Shown here in pieces: positions 1-8,600 of a stretch of DNA of 21,269 nt. Below the pieces are notes generated by a model, which saw only the letters and a program-made list of their open reading frames with translations, made no database searches and was not told where the DNA came from. The number at the start of each line of letters is the position of its first letter. The stretch's first letter is position 1. Source of the stretch: CALCKU01 sp964534845 (GTDB lineage: Bacteria > Pseudomonadota > Alphaproteobacteria > Caulobacterales > Maricaulaceae); contig CAZHPV010000045.1 of the NCBI GenBank assembly GCA_964534845.1, positions 1 through 21,269 on the forward strand, in the 5' to 3' direction. The translations under genes were made by a program, and so were the position numbers.

Positions 1-2
1 AT

Positions 3-938
3 ATTACACTGCCTATCGACGTGAATAGAGACAGTAAGCCTGACTCGATAAATGTTAAAAGATTGCGTAAATATTCCCATCCTGATTTCTTTTATCTGGA
101 CGCACAGGACCGTATGGTATTTGCCAGCCCGAACAAAGCGACCACAACGAAAAACTCTTCCAATACGAGAAGCGAATTAAGGCAAATGCTACGCGGCACG
201 AATACAAAGATTAAAACCCATAGCGTCGGGAATAATTTCTCGATCGCGGCCCATGACTTTTCCGATAAATTCGGGTCAGTTGGTGGCAAGATGGAAGCTA
301 GCCTGCATGTCGACCACGTCGCAAGACGGGCTGGTAATCCAAAAACCAAAGCCGCTTATTCAGCCGTTGTAGGTCAAATTCATGCTGTAAAATATAAGAA
401 TACATCATCGGGTTTTGGCTATGGAAATGAGCCATTAAAAATCTATTATAAAAAGTTCCCCGATCACGAATATGGCTCCGTATTTTGGACATATGAGCGT
501 AATCTGGCGAAAAAAGATCCCAACCGCACAGATATAGCCTATCCTGTCTGGGGGAATACATGGGAGAACATGGCTGACCCGGGCACGCAAGGTATTGCGC
601 TGGGTGAGACCTTTGATTACACGGTCAATGTCCATGAAAACACTATGCATCTGACATTCAGCACGGCGCGTCACGGTACGGTCAAACATAGCATAAATCT
701 GGTCAATAATGTCGATGCTAATGGCGTGGTCGACCCACTTGATAATCGCTATAGCTATGGCGGAGACTCAATGTATTTCAAGGCTGGCATTTATAATCAA
801 TGCAGCACGGTATCAGGCAGCGGCACATGGAAGCCAGGCTGTTCGGGAACCGGAGACTGGGCTGTTGACAAAGCCAATGGCGACTACGCCCAAGCCACAT
901 TTAGTAAACTCGTCGTCGGTCCCTCTACCGCGCCTTAA
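3..938 (+). CDS. PL7 alginate lyase, 5' end cut by window edge
   Basis: Alginate lyase of polysaccharide lyase family 7, which cleaves alginate by beta-elimination and leaves 4,5-unsaturated ends. Counting residues from the GTG at position 21, the three PL7 signatures are present in order: RSELR (50-54), QIH (119-121) and YFKAGIYNQ (252-260). They supply the expected catalytic Arg, Gln, His and Tyr and a beta-jelly-roll fold. In this family QIH, rather than QVH, is associated with preference for polyG or mixed MG blocks. The frame is open from base 3 with no stop before the GTG, so the true start and signal peptide almost certainly lie upstream of the window; the GTG is not supported as a start. 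About 310 visible residues cover the whole lyase domain. The stop codon sits inside a short GC-rich palindrome, and the next gene is convergent. It probably acts outside the cytoplasm. Function is confident; cellular location is inferred. Confidence 0.9.
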   Translation: MTLPIDVNRDSKPDSINVKRLRKYSHPDFFYLDAQDRMVFASPNKATTTKNSSNTRSELRQMLRGTNTKIKTHSVGNNFSIAAHDFSDKFGSVGGKMEASLHVDHVARRAGNPKTKAAYSAVVGQIHAVKYKNTSSGFGYGNEPLKIYYKKFPDHEYGSVFWTYERNLAKKDPNRTDIAYPVWGNTWENMADPGTQGIALGETFDYTVNVHENTMHLTFSTARHGTVKHSINLVNNVDANGVVDPLDNRYSYGGDSMYFKAGIYNQCSTVSGSGTWKPGCSGTGDWAVDKANGDYAQATFSKLVVGPSTAP

Positions 939-943
939 GGCGC
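930..943. repeat. 14-bp perfect palindrome across the lyase stop codon
   Basis: GCGCCTTAAGGCGC is perfectly self-complementary and includes the TAA stop of the alginate lyase. It lies between two convergent genes, so it could pause transcription. No T-run follows on either strand, so it is not a convincing intrinsic terminator. Confidence 0.4.
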
Positions 944-1005
944 GCCTAAGGACAGTAAAACCCCGCACGAAAACTTTCTTTGCTTGAAGAGGTGATCCCG
1001 TGCGT

Positions 1006-2193
1006 CTATTGCAAATAAGTTAGCTTTCTTAGCGCGTATTCCAATGGGCCACGCGTGTACCGCTTTCTCCAGACACTGGTAAACGCAAGAGTAAAAAAGG
1101 CAGTAGCTAGGGCAATGAGAATACACAAGGCCGCGCCCGGTTTGCCGAATAATCCCAGTCCGTACGCATTGAAAATCAGAGATAAGATTAGGCCCTGCAT
1201 CAGATAGGCTGTTAACGAGGCCGTACCCCCCCGCATTAGAAACGTCTTGAAACCCGTCGCCGGCGTCTCAGCCCATTTGGCGAGTAGCCCCAAATATCCC
1301 GTGCTGAGAAAGAACGCAAAGAAGGCAATCAAAGTCATACCTAACATGCTGGCAGGGCTTAGCATGCTGTCACCCTGTGCTTGGATATAAGCACCTATCA
1401 TACTTCCAAGAACGCCAATAGGTAGAAAAATCCGGCGAAACCACCCCCAAATGGAAATATGAGGTTCAGTGATTATGCCAGATTTGACAGCAGCTAGCCC
1501 AAAGAGGAAAAAAGCCATCGCCCCCAAACCATCCAAAAAAATGCCGATCTGAATGATCTCGCTCCATTCTTTGAAACGCAGAGCTATACTGTCGGTGAAC
1601 GTACCCGCGCCGTAAACGGCTTGGGACCGCGTCACAGCCCGCGCCATTTCGTCAAGTTCCGCCCCTATTGCCTCATGCGCATGCATTTGCCCCAAATAAA
1701 GCCCGATTGTGATGGCCGCAAACACCAGAATTTGGAGGATGAAAAACCCGATACCCCAGCGTAGCACTGTTCGGGTGGACGCATTCCGAAACAAGAATAG
1801 CAGATTACCTAATATGGCATAAAGGATCAAAATATCGCCTTGATAGAACAGAGCGATATTGACGAGGCCAAAAAATAAAAGGCCTAAAATGCGCCGAAAA
1901 TAACGTCCTGAAAATCCGGCGCTCTCGCGACGGGTCGACCGCATTTGATAGGCAAAGCCCACGCCGAACATAAAAGCAAAGAGCGGGTAAAACTTCATTG
2001 TGCAAAACGTCATCACAAGAAAAAATGCGCCCACATCCCAATGCGTATTCAGGCCCCCATGCAGATAGCTACCCATAAGCGGGTAAGCGATAACCGACAC
2101 ATTGACGAGTGCAATGCCTATAAGCGCCACAGCGCGAACAAGATCAGGAAGGATATGACGTCCGCTCTCGGGGCTTTCTAGGACATATTCCAT
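1006..2193 (-). CDS. DUF418 (YeiB-like) multi-pass membrane protein
   Basis: A 395-residue inner-membrane protein of the DUF418/YeiB family. The N-terminal segment after a short cytoplasmic leader, DLVRAVALIGIALVNV, is typical of the family. The last 150 residues carry the DUF418 pattern: an RGG...LTAYLMQ segment and a C-terminal RGPLEYALR close to the end. About ten hydrophobic segments are visible. Members are thought to be transporters or membrane-remodelling proteins; no biochemical role is established, so none is assigned. It lies on the same strand as the TonB-dependent receptor but downstream of that gene's terminator, so it is probably transcribed separately or only by read-through. 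No clear ribosome-binding site precedes the ATG. Its link to polysaccharide use is positional only. Confidence 0.8.
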   Translation of the reverse strand: MEYVLESPESGRHILPDLVRAVALIGIALVNVSVIAYPLMGSYLHGGLNTHWDVGAFFLVMTFCTMKFYPLFAFMFGVGFAYQMRSTRRESAGFSGRYFRRILGLLFFGLVNIALFYQGDILILYAILGNLLFLFRNASTRTVLRWGIGFFILQILVFAAITIGLYLGQMHAHEAIGAELDEMARAVTRSQAVYGAGTFTDSIALRFKEWSEIIQIGIFLDGLGAMAFFLFGLAAVKSGIITEPHISIWGWFRRIFLPIGVLGSMIGAYIQAQGDSMLSPASMLGMTLIAFFAFFLSTGYLGLLAKWAETPATGFKTFLMRGGTASLTAYLMQGLILSLIFNAYGLGLFGKPGAALCILIALATAFFTLAFTSVWRKRYTRGPLEYALRKLTYLQ

Positions 2194-2274
2194 TCACAGG
2201 TAATAAGCGAAAAGAGCCCGCAAAGCTATCTTTAACCCGCCCTTCAAAATCCGAAACTCATCCTAAGACCCCAT

Positions 2275-2311
2275 AAAAAAAGCGCACCTCCCATCAAGGG
2301 AGATGCGCTTT
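2275..2311 (-). terminator. Intrinsic terminator of the TonB-dependent receptor gene
   Basis: Left arm AAAGCGCACCTCCC (2279-2292) pairs with right arm GGGAGATGCGCTTT (2298-2311) with one C/A mismatch, which becomes a G-U pair in the minus-strand transcript. The loop is five bases. On the minus strand the hairpin is followed by a run of seven T (2275-2281). It lies about 20 bases beyond the receptor stop codon, in the right orientation. Confidence 0.9.
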
Positions 2312-2332
2312 CAAATACGCATTAAGTTTAAC

Positions 2333-5300
2333 TTAGAATTTCGCGGTAACACCCATAAAGATACGCGGACCAAACACATTCAATTCAGCAAAGTTATCCA
2401 ATGTAGGATTAAATTGCTCACGTGCTGTATTGAGGATATTTGTGCCTTCCAATGATAGTTTTAGATTATCATTGATTTTATAAGACAAGCGCGCATCCAT
2501 CACAAAGGCCTCATCAATAAAACGAAGGTTCAAAGGCGTCGTAATGAATTGCTGGAAGAACTCACTCCGATATTTACCGATCAGGGTAAGTGTCGCACCA
2601 CCGACATTATAATAAACTTGTCCATTCGCCGTATGCTCAGACAGACCAACAAGATTAGCTGGCGGGATAAAGCCTTCTCTTATAGATACAACCTCGCCCG
2701 TTTCATCTAGCGTAACCGCCTCACCAAATTGACCATCCTCAAACTCGAAATTTGAATCAGCATAGTTATAACTCACCTTAAAGCCAAGGCCGCTAAGAGC
2801 GCCCGGCAAATAGGTAAAGGCGTGGGCCGCATTAACCTCAACACCGAAGATATTACTGTTCTCATCCGTTGTTGTTAGAACCGGAACATCGACACTAATA
2901 TCTTCACCATTAACCGTGAAGGTCTCATTTTGTATGCTATTCTGGAACCCGCCCGTAAAGGACTTGTAGTAGAGCCCAACCGCCAGAATTGAGTCCTCGT
3001 TAGGATACCATTCTAACGCACCATCATAGTTCCAAGAGGTGAAAGGCTCCAGACTTGGGTTACCATTGGAAATGACGCCGCCAATGAAATCACCAATCGT
3101 GGTATTTTCATCAACTGTATCATCAAGGTTAAGTGAAGTAATGGTACGACCATTACCCAAGTCTGAGGGATCGGGTCGTGAAATCGCCCGGAATACCCCG
3201 CCGCGCAAGAGCACATCATCGGTCAAATCTACGACCGCATTAAAGCTCGGTAGAAACTCGCTATAACTGAACTCATCTCTTAGGGGCACCAGATCTGTCA
3301 CACCTGTATCGATATCAACACCAATCACATTGCCATCATCGTCTACCTCGACGTCAAATCCGCCGCGGAAGCTGTTCGAGATAAGTGTCGTATCAATATA
3401 ACGTACACCAAAATTACCGCGAACAGGGAAATTCGAAATTTGCGTGTCAAAATTAGCCTGAGCATAAAGCGCAGTCGTTTCTTCGGTTATGTCGACTGAT
3501 TGTACCAATTCAGCCCCACTCGCATCTTCTGGTCCAGGGATTTCAGCTGCACGCCCCAATAAGAGTTCGGGCAAACACGCACCGTCAAAGGAAATAAATG
3601 TATTTCCTGTCCCTTGTTCAATGACATTGCCATCAGAATCTATATTGGTAATGAGATTGCCATTGGTTTCACCGTCAAGGAAATTATCTTCGATAAATTC
3701 AGAGCTCTGACAGGCTTGAGCCGCCAACACACCAAGGTTGGTACCACCAGCACCCGATTCATTGACCGTGTCTGTGTCGCTATTATTTTGGAAACCAAGG
3801 GCGTTGAACTCTGCTGCCGTAGCGGTAACGTCGATATCACCACTAGAATCGATGCTAAATGGAACTGTAGTGCCGGGAACAAAACCCGTTACACCTTCAA
3901 AAGTAGAGTTGTCGAGATCGCTACCATTACCAAGCACACCAAAGCCAACTAGCTCGCCTAAACCCAATTCATTAGCAAAGTCTCTTTCATCGCTATCACC
4001 TATATCAAGCTCAATCGTAGCAAAAACAGGCGTACCATTGATCTCAGCTGGGAATAATCCGTCTAGGAAATCTGAATTATCATCAAGCTCAATCTCATTT
4101 CTAACACGAGGAAGCTGATCAAAACTCTGTTCAGAATAGCGAGCACCTACTTGGAAGGAGGTAAGAAAGTCGCCCCCAAGATCATAACTCGCATCCCCTT
4201 TAATAGCCCAAATCTCATGGTTTCTAAACTGGTTTAAGTCTTCCTGAACCTCAACATTATCATCTGTGAAAATCGTGGGATCATTTACATCTGTGTTCAA
4301 GATCGTGAATTGCTGACCTTGCGACCCATTTTGCAGGATATCAATACCGATAAGGCGGCTGCCTGACCCTACGCGGCCTCTAAATATTTCTTCAACACGG
4401 GACGTATCAGAATAAGACCCATCCACAGTGACATTTAATCTATCAGTCACATCATAAGAAACATTACCACCGAAACCTATATACTCTTCGCTTCGTTCTT
4501 GAAACTGTGTGCGCGCTTCGATCGGACCGGAAACACCACCCACCCTTAGGGCGCCAGTTTCTGTGGTTTGCAGCTCAAAGCCAGGCAGAAGGTCATTATC
4601 ACCATCAGGTTCGAGATCATTAGCATCAAAACTGATTTCACTTCTGATTTCATTAAATGTTCGCTCTGAATATTGCGCATCCACATTGATATCCAAGCGA
4701 TCATTGGGTCGCCATTGTGCTGCGCCGAAAATGGCGTCGCGCGAGTCATTCGTGACATTCTGACGGAAACTCCGACTGGAAGAGGTAAGCACGAAGGGGT
4801 CGTTCACCCCAAAAGGCTGTCCCGTAAATGGATTAATTTCTTGCGCCGCCTGTACGTCAGCGTCACTTATAAAGGCTTCACCAAATGTTTCAGCGCCACT
4901 AGAATTATTGGAAGATGACAAGTTCAAGAACCCATCGACAAGCTCCTGATCAGTAAAGGCATCCAGATTATCTTCCGTGGCTTCAATCCCTCTAATAACA
5001 GGCCTAACATCATCACCATCATCAAATTCCTGCTCAATAAAGGTTCTAAAATCTTCGGTATCATTACAGCTATTGCCATCAAGAGATGAGAGGCGACAGG
5101 CTTGGAAAGTAGAGGTAGACCGTGCTTCTTGTTCCGAATTCGGGCGGCGCTGGATTTGGCCGCCGATAGAAAGGCCGAACTCACCTAATTTAGCGCTTTC
5201 CCATTGGTCCACATAACTCCCTGTGAGGCGGTAGCCCACAGTGCGTTCACGGTCATTAATGTTCAGATTATCTGGCTGAATATTACCCTTAGCCTGTAGC

Positions 5301-5854
5301 TGTATGCGCTGTTTGCCATATTCAAGTGGCTTAAGCGTCGAGAGAGAAATTTGTCCGGCAACGCCGCCTTCAATAAAGCTGGCTTCTTGAGTTTTATAAA
5401 CTTCTAGCTTGTTAAAAAGCTCAGAAGGGAATTGTGAGAAGTTCACAGAACGGTCACCGGAACCGTTTGTCGCCTCGCGGCCATTGATCACAGTTGATCC
5501 AAGGAAGGGTCCAAGTCCCCGGATTGAGACTTCCGTCGCCCCGCTGCCTTCGCGTTGGGAGCCGACTGATGTGATTTGCTCGAGGGCCTCGGCAATAGAC
5601 AAGGCGGGTAAATCACCGATTTCATCGGCCGAAAGACCGTCAACAACTGTCGTCGCTTGCCGTTTAATTTCTAGCGCGTCCTGAATAACGAGCCGCGTCC
5701 CTGTAGCGACAACTTCATCTTCGCCACTATCTTGCGCATATGCCGGCAAAGATAGAGCCAGCGTTGAGGCGCCAACCGTTAATAATAAAGAGCTTTTTAG
5801 AAAAGAGTGCGATGATTTTTCGCCCGTGCGACTCCGTGACAACATATTGATCAT
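2333..5854 (-). CDS. TonB-dependent outer-membrane receptor (Xanthomonas/Caulobacter type)
   Basis: A 1173-residue TonB-dependent receptor that would import a ligand across the outer membrane using TonB energy; here probably an oligosaccharide. The N-terminus has basic residues, a hydrophobic core and a signal peptidase site after AYA at residue 40. A TonB-box-like segment EVVATGTR follows at about 46-53. The plug domain begins with DALEIKRQATTVVDGLSADEIG and LSIAEALEQI, typical of the Xanthomonas/Caulobacter subfamily. The rest is a beta-barrel ending in aromatic Phe. Extracellular loops are long and rich in Asp, Glu and Asn, which makes the protein larger than siderophore receptors. The start at 5854 is supported by an AAGGGG ribosome-binding site eight bases upstream; a second in-frame ATG lies at 5845. 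Neighbouring ManD is on the same strand upstream and a strong terminator lies downstream. An inverted repeat and a TTGACA element lie upstream. The substrate is inferred from neighbours only. Confidence 0.93.
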   Translation of the reverse strand: MINMLSRSRTGEKSSHSFLKSSLLLTVGASTLALSLPAYAQDSGEDEVVATGTRLVIQDALEIKRQATTVVDGLSADEIGDLPALSIAEALEQITSVGSQREGSGATEVSIRGLGPFLGSTVINGREATNGSGDRSVNFSQFPSELFNKLEVYKTQEASFIEGGVAGQISLSTLKPLEYGKQRIQLQAKGNIQPDNLNINDRERTVGYRLTGSYVDQWESAKLGEFGLSIGGQIQRRPNSEQEARSTSTFQACRLSSLDGNSCNDTEDFRTFIEQEFDDGDDVRPVIRGIEATEDNLDAFTDQELVDGFLNLSSSNNSSGAETFGEAFISDADVQAAQEINPFTGQPFGVNDPFVLTSSSRSFRQNVTNDSRDAIFGAAQWRPNDRLDINVDAQYSERTFNEIRSEISFDANDLEPDGDNDLLPGFELQTTETGALRVGGVSGPIEARTQFQERSEEYIGFGGNVSYDVTDRLNVTVDGSYSDTSRVEEIFRGRVGSGSRLIGIDILQNGSQGQQFTILNTDVNDPTIFTDDNVEVQEDLNQFRNHEIWAIKGDASYDLGGDFLTSFQVGARYSEQSFDQLPRVRNEIELDDNSDFLDGLFPAEINGTPVFATIELDIGDSDERDFANELGLGELVGFGVLGNGSDLDNSTFEGVTGFVPGTTVPFSIDSSGDIDVTATAAEFNALGFQNNSDTDTVNESGAGGTNLGVLAAQACQSSEFIEDNFLDGETNGNLITNIDSDGNVIEQGTGNTFISFDGACLPELLLGRAAEIPGPEDASGAELVQSVDITEETTALYAQANFDTQISNFPVRGNFGVRYIDTTLISNSFRGGFDVEVDDDGNVIGVDIDTGVTDLVPLRDEFSYSEFLPSFNAVVDLTDDVLLRGGVFRAISRPDPSDLGNGRTITSLNLDDTVDENTTIGDFIGGVISNGNPSLEPFTSWNYDGALEWYPNEDSILAVGLYYKSFTGGFQNSIQNETFTVNGEDISVDVPVLTTTDENSNIFGVEVNAAHAFTYLPGALSGLGFKVSYNYADSNFEFEDGQFGEAVTLDETGEVVSIREGFIPPANLVGLSEHTANGQVYYNVGGATLTLIGKYRSEFFQQFITTPLNLRFIDEAFVMDARLSYKINDNLKLSLEGTNILNTAREQFNPTLDNFAELNVFGPRIFMGVTAKF

Positions 5855-5921
5855 TAAATATTCCCCTTCCGGAAGTTTTTTTCTCGTGAATAATTTAAAA
5901 CATCGGGAAATGCGAACCTAT

Positions 5922-5927
5922 TGTCAA
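5922..5927 (-). promoter_or_regulatory. Possible -35 element (TTGACA) for the receptor gene
   Basis: A perfect TTGACA on the minus strand lies about 70 bases before the receptor start codon. The sequence 17-18 bases downstream (GATGTT or ATGTTT) is a poor -10 match, so this promoter is tentative. The inverted repeat at 5944-5956 lies 16 bases upstream of it. Confidence 0.35.
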
Positions 5928-5943
5928 TACCGATTTTGATATT

Positions 5944-5956
5944 TTGGTAGTACCAA
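5944..5956. promoter_or_regulatory. Perfect inverted repeat, candidate GntR/FadR-type operator
   Basis: TTGGTAGTACCAA is a perfect inverted repeat of six-base arms around one central base, in the receptor upstream region. It closely resembles the TTGGT...ACCAA operators of FadR-subfamily GntR regulators such as UxuR/ExuR, which control hexuronate genes. Similar half-sites occur in the ManD/oxidoreductase intergenic region. No such regulator is encoded in the window. Confidence 0.55.
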
Positions 5957-6114
5957 TTAAATTTTTTTAGGGTGTGTGGTAGTTTTGACACAGATTTTTG
6001 GTCCCAACTCCGTGATAGCGACACGAAATCCTATCTAAACGTCAATTTATCAGCAGAATAACGAATGCTATTGCAATTAATATAATATGGATTTGGTTCG
6101 GCTTCGCCAGCGCC

Positions 6115-7350
6115 TTAATAATCCCAAATAGTACCGTCTTCGAGCCTGACAATGGGGTGATATCCGCGTTCATAGCTGTAACGCTTCGCTTCTGTCTCGT
6201 CAAAATCTACACCCAATCCGGGAGCGTCACTGACTTGGAAAAGACCCGCCTCCAGCTTATGCTCCGAAGGAAATAGAGCGTCACATTCGGGTGTGCCTAG
6301 TACCAGATATTCCTGTATGCCGAAATTTGGAGCCCATGCATTTATGTGGGCTTGCGCGGCCATAGAAATGGGAGAATGGCTCGGCGCGCCGTGAAAGCCT
6401 GTGCGAACATGATGCAAAGCCGCAAGCTCGACGATGCGCCGAACATGGGTAATCCCGCCTGCATAGGTCACGGCGACGCGGATAAAATCAATCCATTCAT
6501 TTTCGATCATCTGCTTGCAATCCCAGATGGAGTTAAACACTTCGCCAATGGCGATGGGTACGCTTGTGTGTTGGCGGATGAGTTTTAGAGCCAATTGATC
6601 ATCTGCCGGCGTCGGGTCTTCGAGCCAGAACAGATTATATTTCTCAACCTCTCGGCCAAAGGCCGCGGCTTCGCGCGGGCGTAGGCGGTGGTGGACATCG
6701 TGTAGAACTTTCAAATCAGGACCAAATCGGTCTCTGATTTTCTCAAAGACACTTGGCATAAATTGCAGATATTTTTCGCTATCCCAAATTTCTTCTTTTG
6801 GTAAGCCTCTAAAATCTGTGATGAAGTGCTTGGAGTCGTCGCCTTCCCCGGCCACGCCGTAACCTATATTGCCTTTAGCCGTCGGCATGCCCGGAACAGC
6901 GCATTGCACCCGAACGGCCTTATAACCCTCCGATTGATAATGGGCGATGGTATCGAGCAAGTCTTCGACATCTGTCCCTGTGGCATGGGCATAAACCAGG
7001 GCGCCATCACGGCTTTTACCGCCGAGCAATTGATATACAGGCAAGCCTGCGATTTTGCCTTTAATATCCCACAACGCCATATCAATCGCACCAATAGCGG
7101 CCATTGCGACTGGGCCGCGGCGAAAATAGGCGCCTTTGTAAAAATACTGCCAAATATCTTCGCTATTGCGCGGGTCTTTCCCAATAAGGCAAGGAATAAG
7201 GTAATCTGTCAGATAAGCCGCCGGTAAGGTCTCGCGCGTATTCAACGAAGCATCACCCAGACCATAAACCCCTTGATCTGTCATGATTTTAAGCGTGACA
7301 TAATTTTTTCCGGGACCTCCGATAAAAACCTCTGCGCTCGTAATCTTCAT
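6115..7350 (-). CDS. manD: D-mannonate dehydratase, enolase superfamily (ManD/RspA-like)
   Basis: Cytoplasmic Mg2+-dependent dehydratase converting D-mannonate to 2-keto-3-deoxy-D-gluconate (KDG). The 411-residue protein matches the ManD/RspA family along its whole length: MKITSAEVF at the N-terminus, FYKGAYFRRGP (70-80), RVQC with Arg147, HDVHH with metal ligand Asp218 and His220, LEDP with Glu244, GEVFN with Glu270, HGA with His320, and RLEDGTIWDY at the C-terminus. Ala322 after HG is the residue I recall from high-efficiency ManDs, whereas RspA-like low-activity members have Pro there. The start is supported by AGGGACG upstream. It is divergent from an oxidoreductase-led operon that encodes a second, unrelated mannonate dehydratase. 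The upstream region holds operator-like sequences. Membership of the ManD subgroup is confident; exact substrate less so, since some members act on D-gluconate. Confidence 0.9.
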   Translation of the reverse strand: MKITSAEVFIGGPGKNYVTLKIMTDQGVYGLGDASLNTRETLPAAYLTDYLIPCLIGKDPRNSEDIWQYFYKGAYFRRGPVAMAAIGAIDMALWDIKGKIAGLPVYQLLGGKSRDGALVYAHATGTDVEDLLDTIAHYQSEGYKAVRVQCAVPGMPTAKGNIGYGVAGEGDDSKHFITDFRGLPKEEIWDSEKYLQFMPSVFEKIRDRFGPDLKVLHDVHHRLRPREAAAFGREVEKYNLFWLEDPTPADDQLALKLIRQHTSVPIAIGEVFNSIWDCKQMIENEWIDFIRVAVTYAGGITHVRRIVELAALHHVRTGFHGAPSHSPISMAAQAHINAWAPNFGIQEYLVLGTPECDALFPSEHKLEAGLFQVSDAPGLGVDFDETEAKRYSYERGYHPIVRLEDGTIWDY

Positions 7351-7370
7351 TTTCGTCCCTTAATAATTAA

Positions 7371-7409
7371 AATTGGTATAATTCTATAGCCAAATTGGTC
7401 TAGACAGGC
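7371..7409. promoter_or_regulatory. Divergent promoter region with two operator-like half-sites and a TATAAT box
   Basis: The region between divergent manD and the oxidoreductase operon contains AATTGGTATAATT (7371-7383) and AATTGGTCTAGACAGG (7393-7408). Each carries a TTGGT half-site like that of the repeat before the receptor gene; the second includes the palindrome GTCTAGAC. A consensus -10 TATAAT lies at 7377-7382 on the plus strand, overlapping the first half-site, but no good -35 is seen. This suggests repression of the plus-strand operon by a GntR/FadR-type regulator. Inferred from sequence similarity by eye. Confidence 0.45.
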
Positions 7410-7451
7410 TATCAACATTACTCAAAAATATATATGACGGTTGGGGGAAGG

Positions 7452-8591
7452 ATGAGCAAGACAATTAAAGTTTTGGTGCACGGAACGGGCTTTGCGGGAC
7501 AAGGCCACGCGCAAGCCTTTAGAGATGTCGGCGCAAAGATAGTCGGCATTGTCGGGCGCACGCCGAGCGTTGTTGCGCAAGTCACCCAAGAGATGGATAT
7601 TCCCTATGGCGGAACAGATTGGCAAAAAGCCCTAAACGATTGCAAACCTGATATTGTCTCTATTGCCACACCGGGGGGTGCGCATTTCGAGCCAATTAAA
7701 CAAGCGATTGCCGCAGGCTGCCACGTCTTTTGTGACAAACCTCTAACGGCGGACGGGCCAACGGCTGTGGAACTCAACAGATTGGCAAAAGAAAAAGGCG
7801 TCAAGACAGCTTTCGCCGCGAGCTTCCGGTATATGCCCGAAATACTTCATGCAAAACGCTTGGTCGCTGCAGGGGCAATTGGCGAGCCTGTCGAAGTTGA
7901 ATGTGTCTCTCACTTTAATCTGGAGCGTGATATTCCCTTTGGCTGGTCACATAAGCGCGAAGCAGGCGGCGGACGGCTCAACAATAATTTCACACATAAA
8001 CTTTCAATCGTGACCTCGGTGATCGGCGAGACAATTCTGTCTGTCATGGGCGAGGTTCGCGACGATTTGGGCAAAGCCCCTATTGTCAAAGACGTGCATA
8101 ATTTCAAAACGCGGCGAGATCATATTCCCGATGACTTAAAGGACCCGTCGCTAAAATGGGGCGAGTCAGACGTAGAATGGAGCTATGCTGTACAGGCAAA
8201 AATCGAAAGCCCTTTTGCCCAAAAGCCCGTTTCCGTTATGTTCAAGCATGGCGGCCTGCATCCGCGTTTTAACGAAGACTATATCGCTTTTTACGGAAAT
8301 GACGGCGCCATCTATATTAAAGGGCATTACGGAAGCGGTCCGCTCTATCTATACGGCGCTGACAAAAAATGGACGCAGACAGAACTTCCTGCAGATATTG
8401 CCGCGGACGTGCCTGATGTGAAGGGCGATACGGAACGGAATTGGCGCTACCTCATTCGTCTTTTTGTAAAGGACATAGCGGGCAAAACCGTACCGCCTTA
8501 CCAGACCTTTAAAGAAGGCGCACAATATCAACAAATTATCGATATTTTACGACGCAATGAAAACTGGGTTGATGTCACTCATCTACAATAA
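7452..8591 (+). CDS. Gfo/Idh/MocA-family NAD(P)-dependent oxidoreductase
   Basis: A 379-residue oxidoreductase of the glucose-fructose oxidoreductase/inositol dehydrogenase/MocA family. It has an N-terminal Rossmann fold with GTGFAG (residues 11-16), SIATPGGAH at the dinucleotide-site edge, and CDKPLT (94-99), the family's EKP-type motif. A C-terminal alpha/beta domain carries GGGRLNNNFTHK with the family His at 182; the usual LLD just before it is changed to Asn. The ATG at 7452 is preferred to the in-frame ATG at 7434 because a GGGGAAGG stretch precedes it and the protein then starts right at the first beta strand. It is the first gene of an operon with a symporter, a lipoprotein, UxuA and an Nramp-fold protein. 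Its substrate is unknown; a hexuronate reductase feeding D-mannonate to the two dehydratases is a reasonable hypothesis because no UxuB is present. Confidence 0.87.
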   Translation: MSKTIKVLVHGTGFAGQGHAQAFRDVGAKIVGIVGRTPSVVAQVTQEMDIPYGGTDWQKALNDCKPDIVSIATPGGAHFEPIKQAIAAGCHVFCDKPLTADGPTAVELNRLAKEKGVKTAFAASFRYMPEILHAKRLVAAGAIGEPVEVECVSHFNLERDIPFGWSHKREAGGGRLNNNFTHKLSIVTSVIGETILSVMGEVRDDLGKAPIVKDVHNFKTRRDHIPDDLKDPSLKWGESDVEWSYAVQAKIESPFAQKPVSVMFKHGGLHPRFNEDYIAFYGNDGAIYIKGHYGSGPLYLYGADKKWTQTELPADIAADVPDVKGDTERNWRYLIRLFVKDIAGKTVPPYQTFKEGAQYQQIIDILRRNENWVDVTHLQ

Positions 8592-8600
8592 GATAGCGCG

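Noticed and set aside
2333..5854. Long plus-strand open frames opposite the receptor gene
   Set aside because: They are antisense to a clearly coding gene, resemble no family, and lack ribosome-binding sites; treated as shadows.
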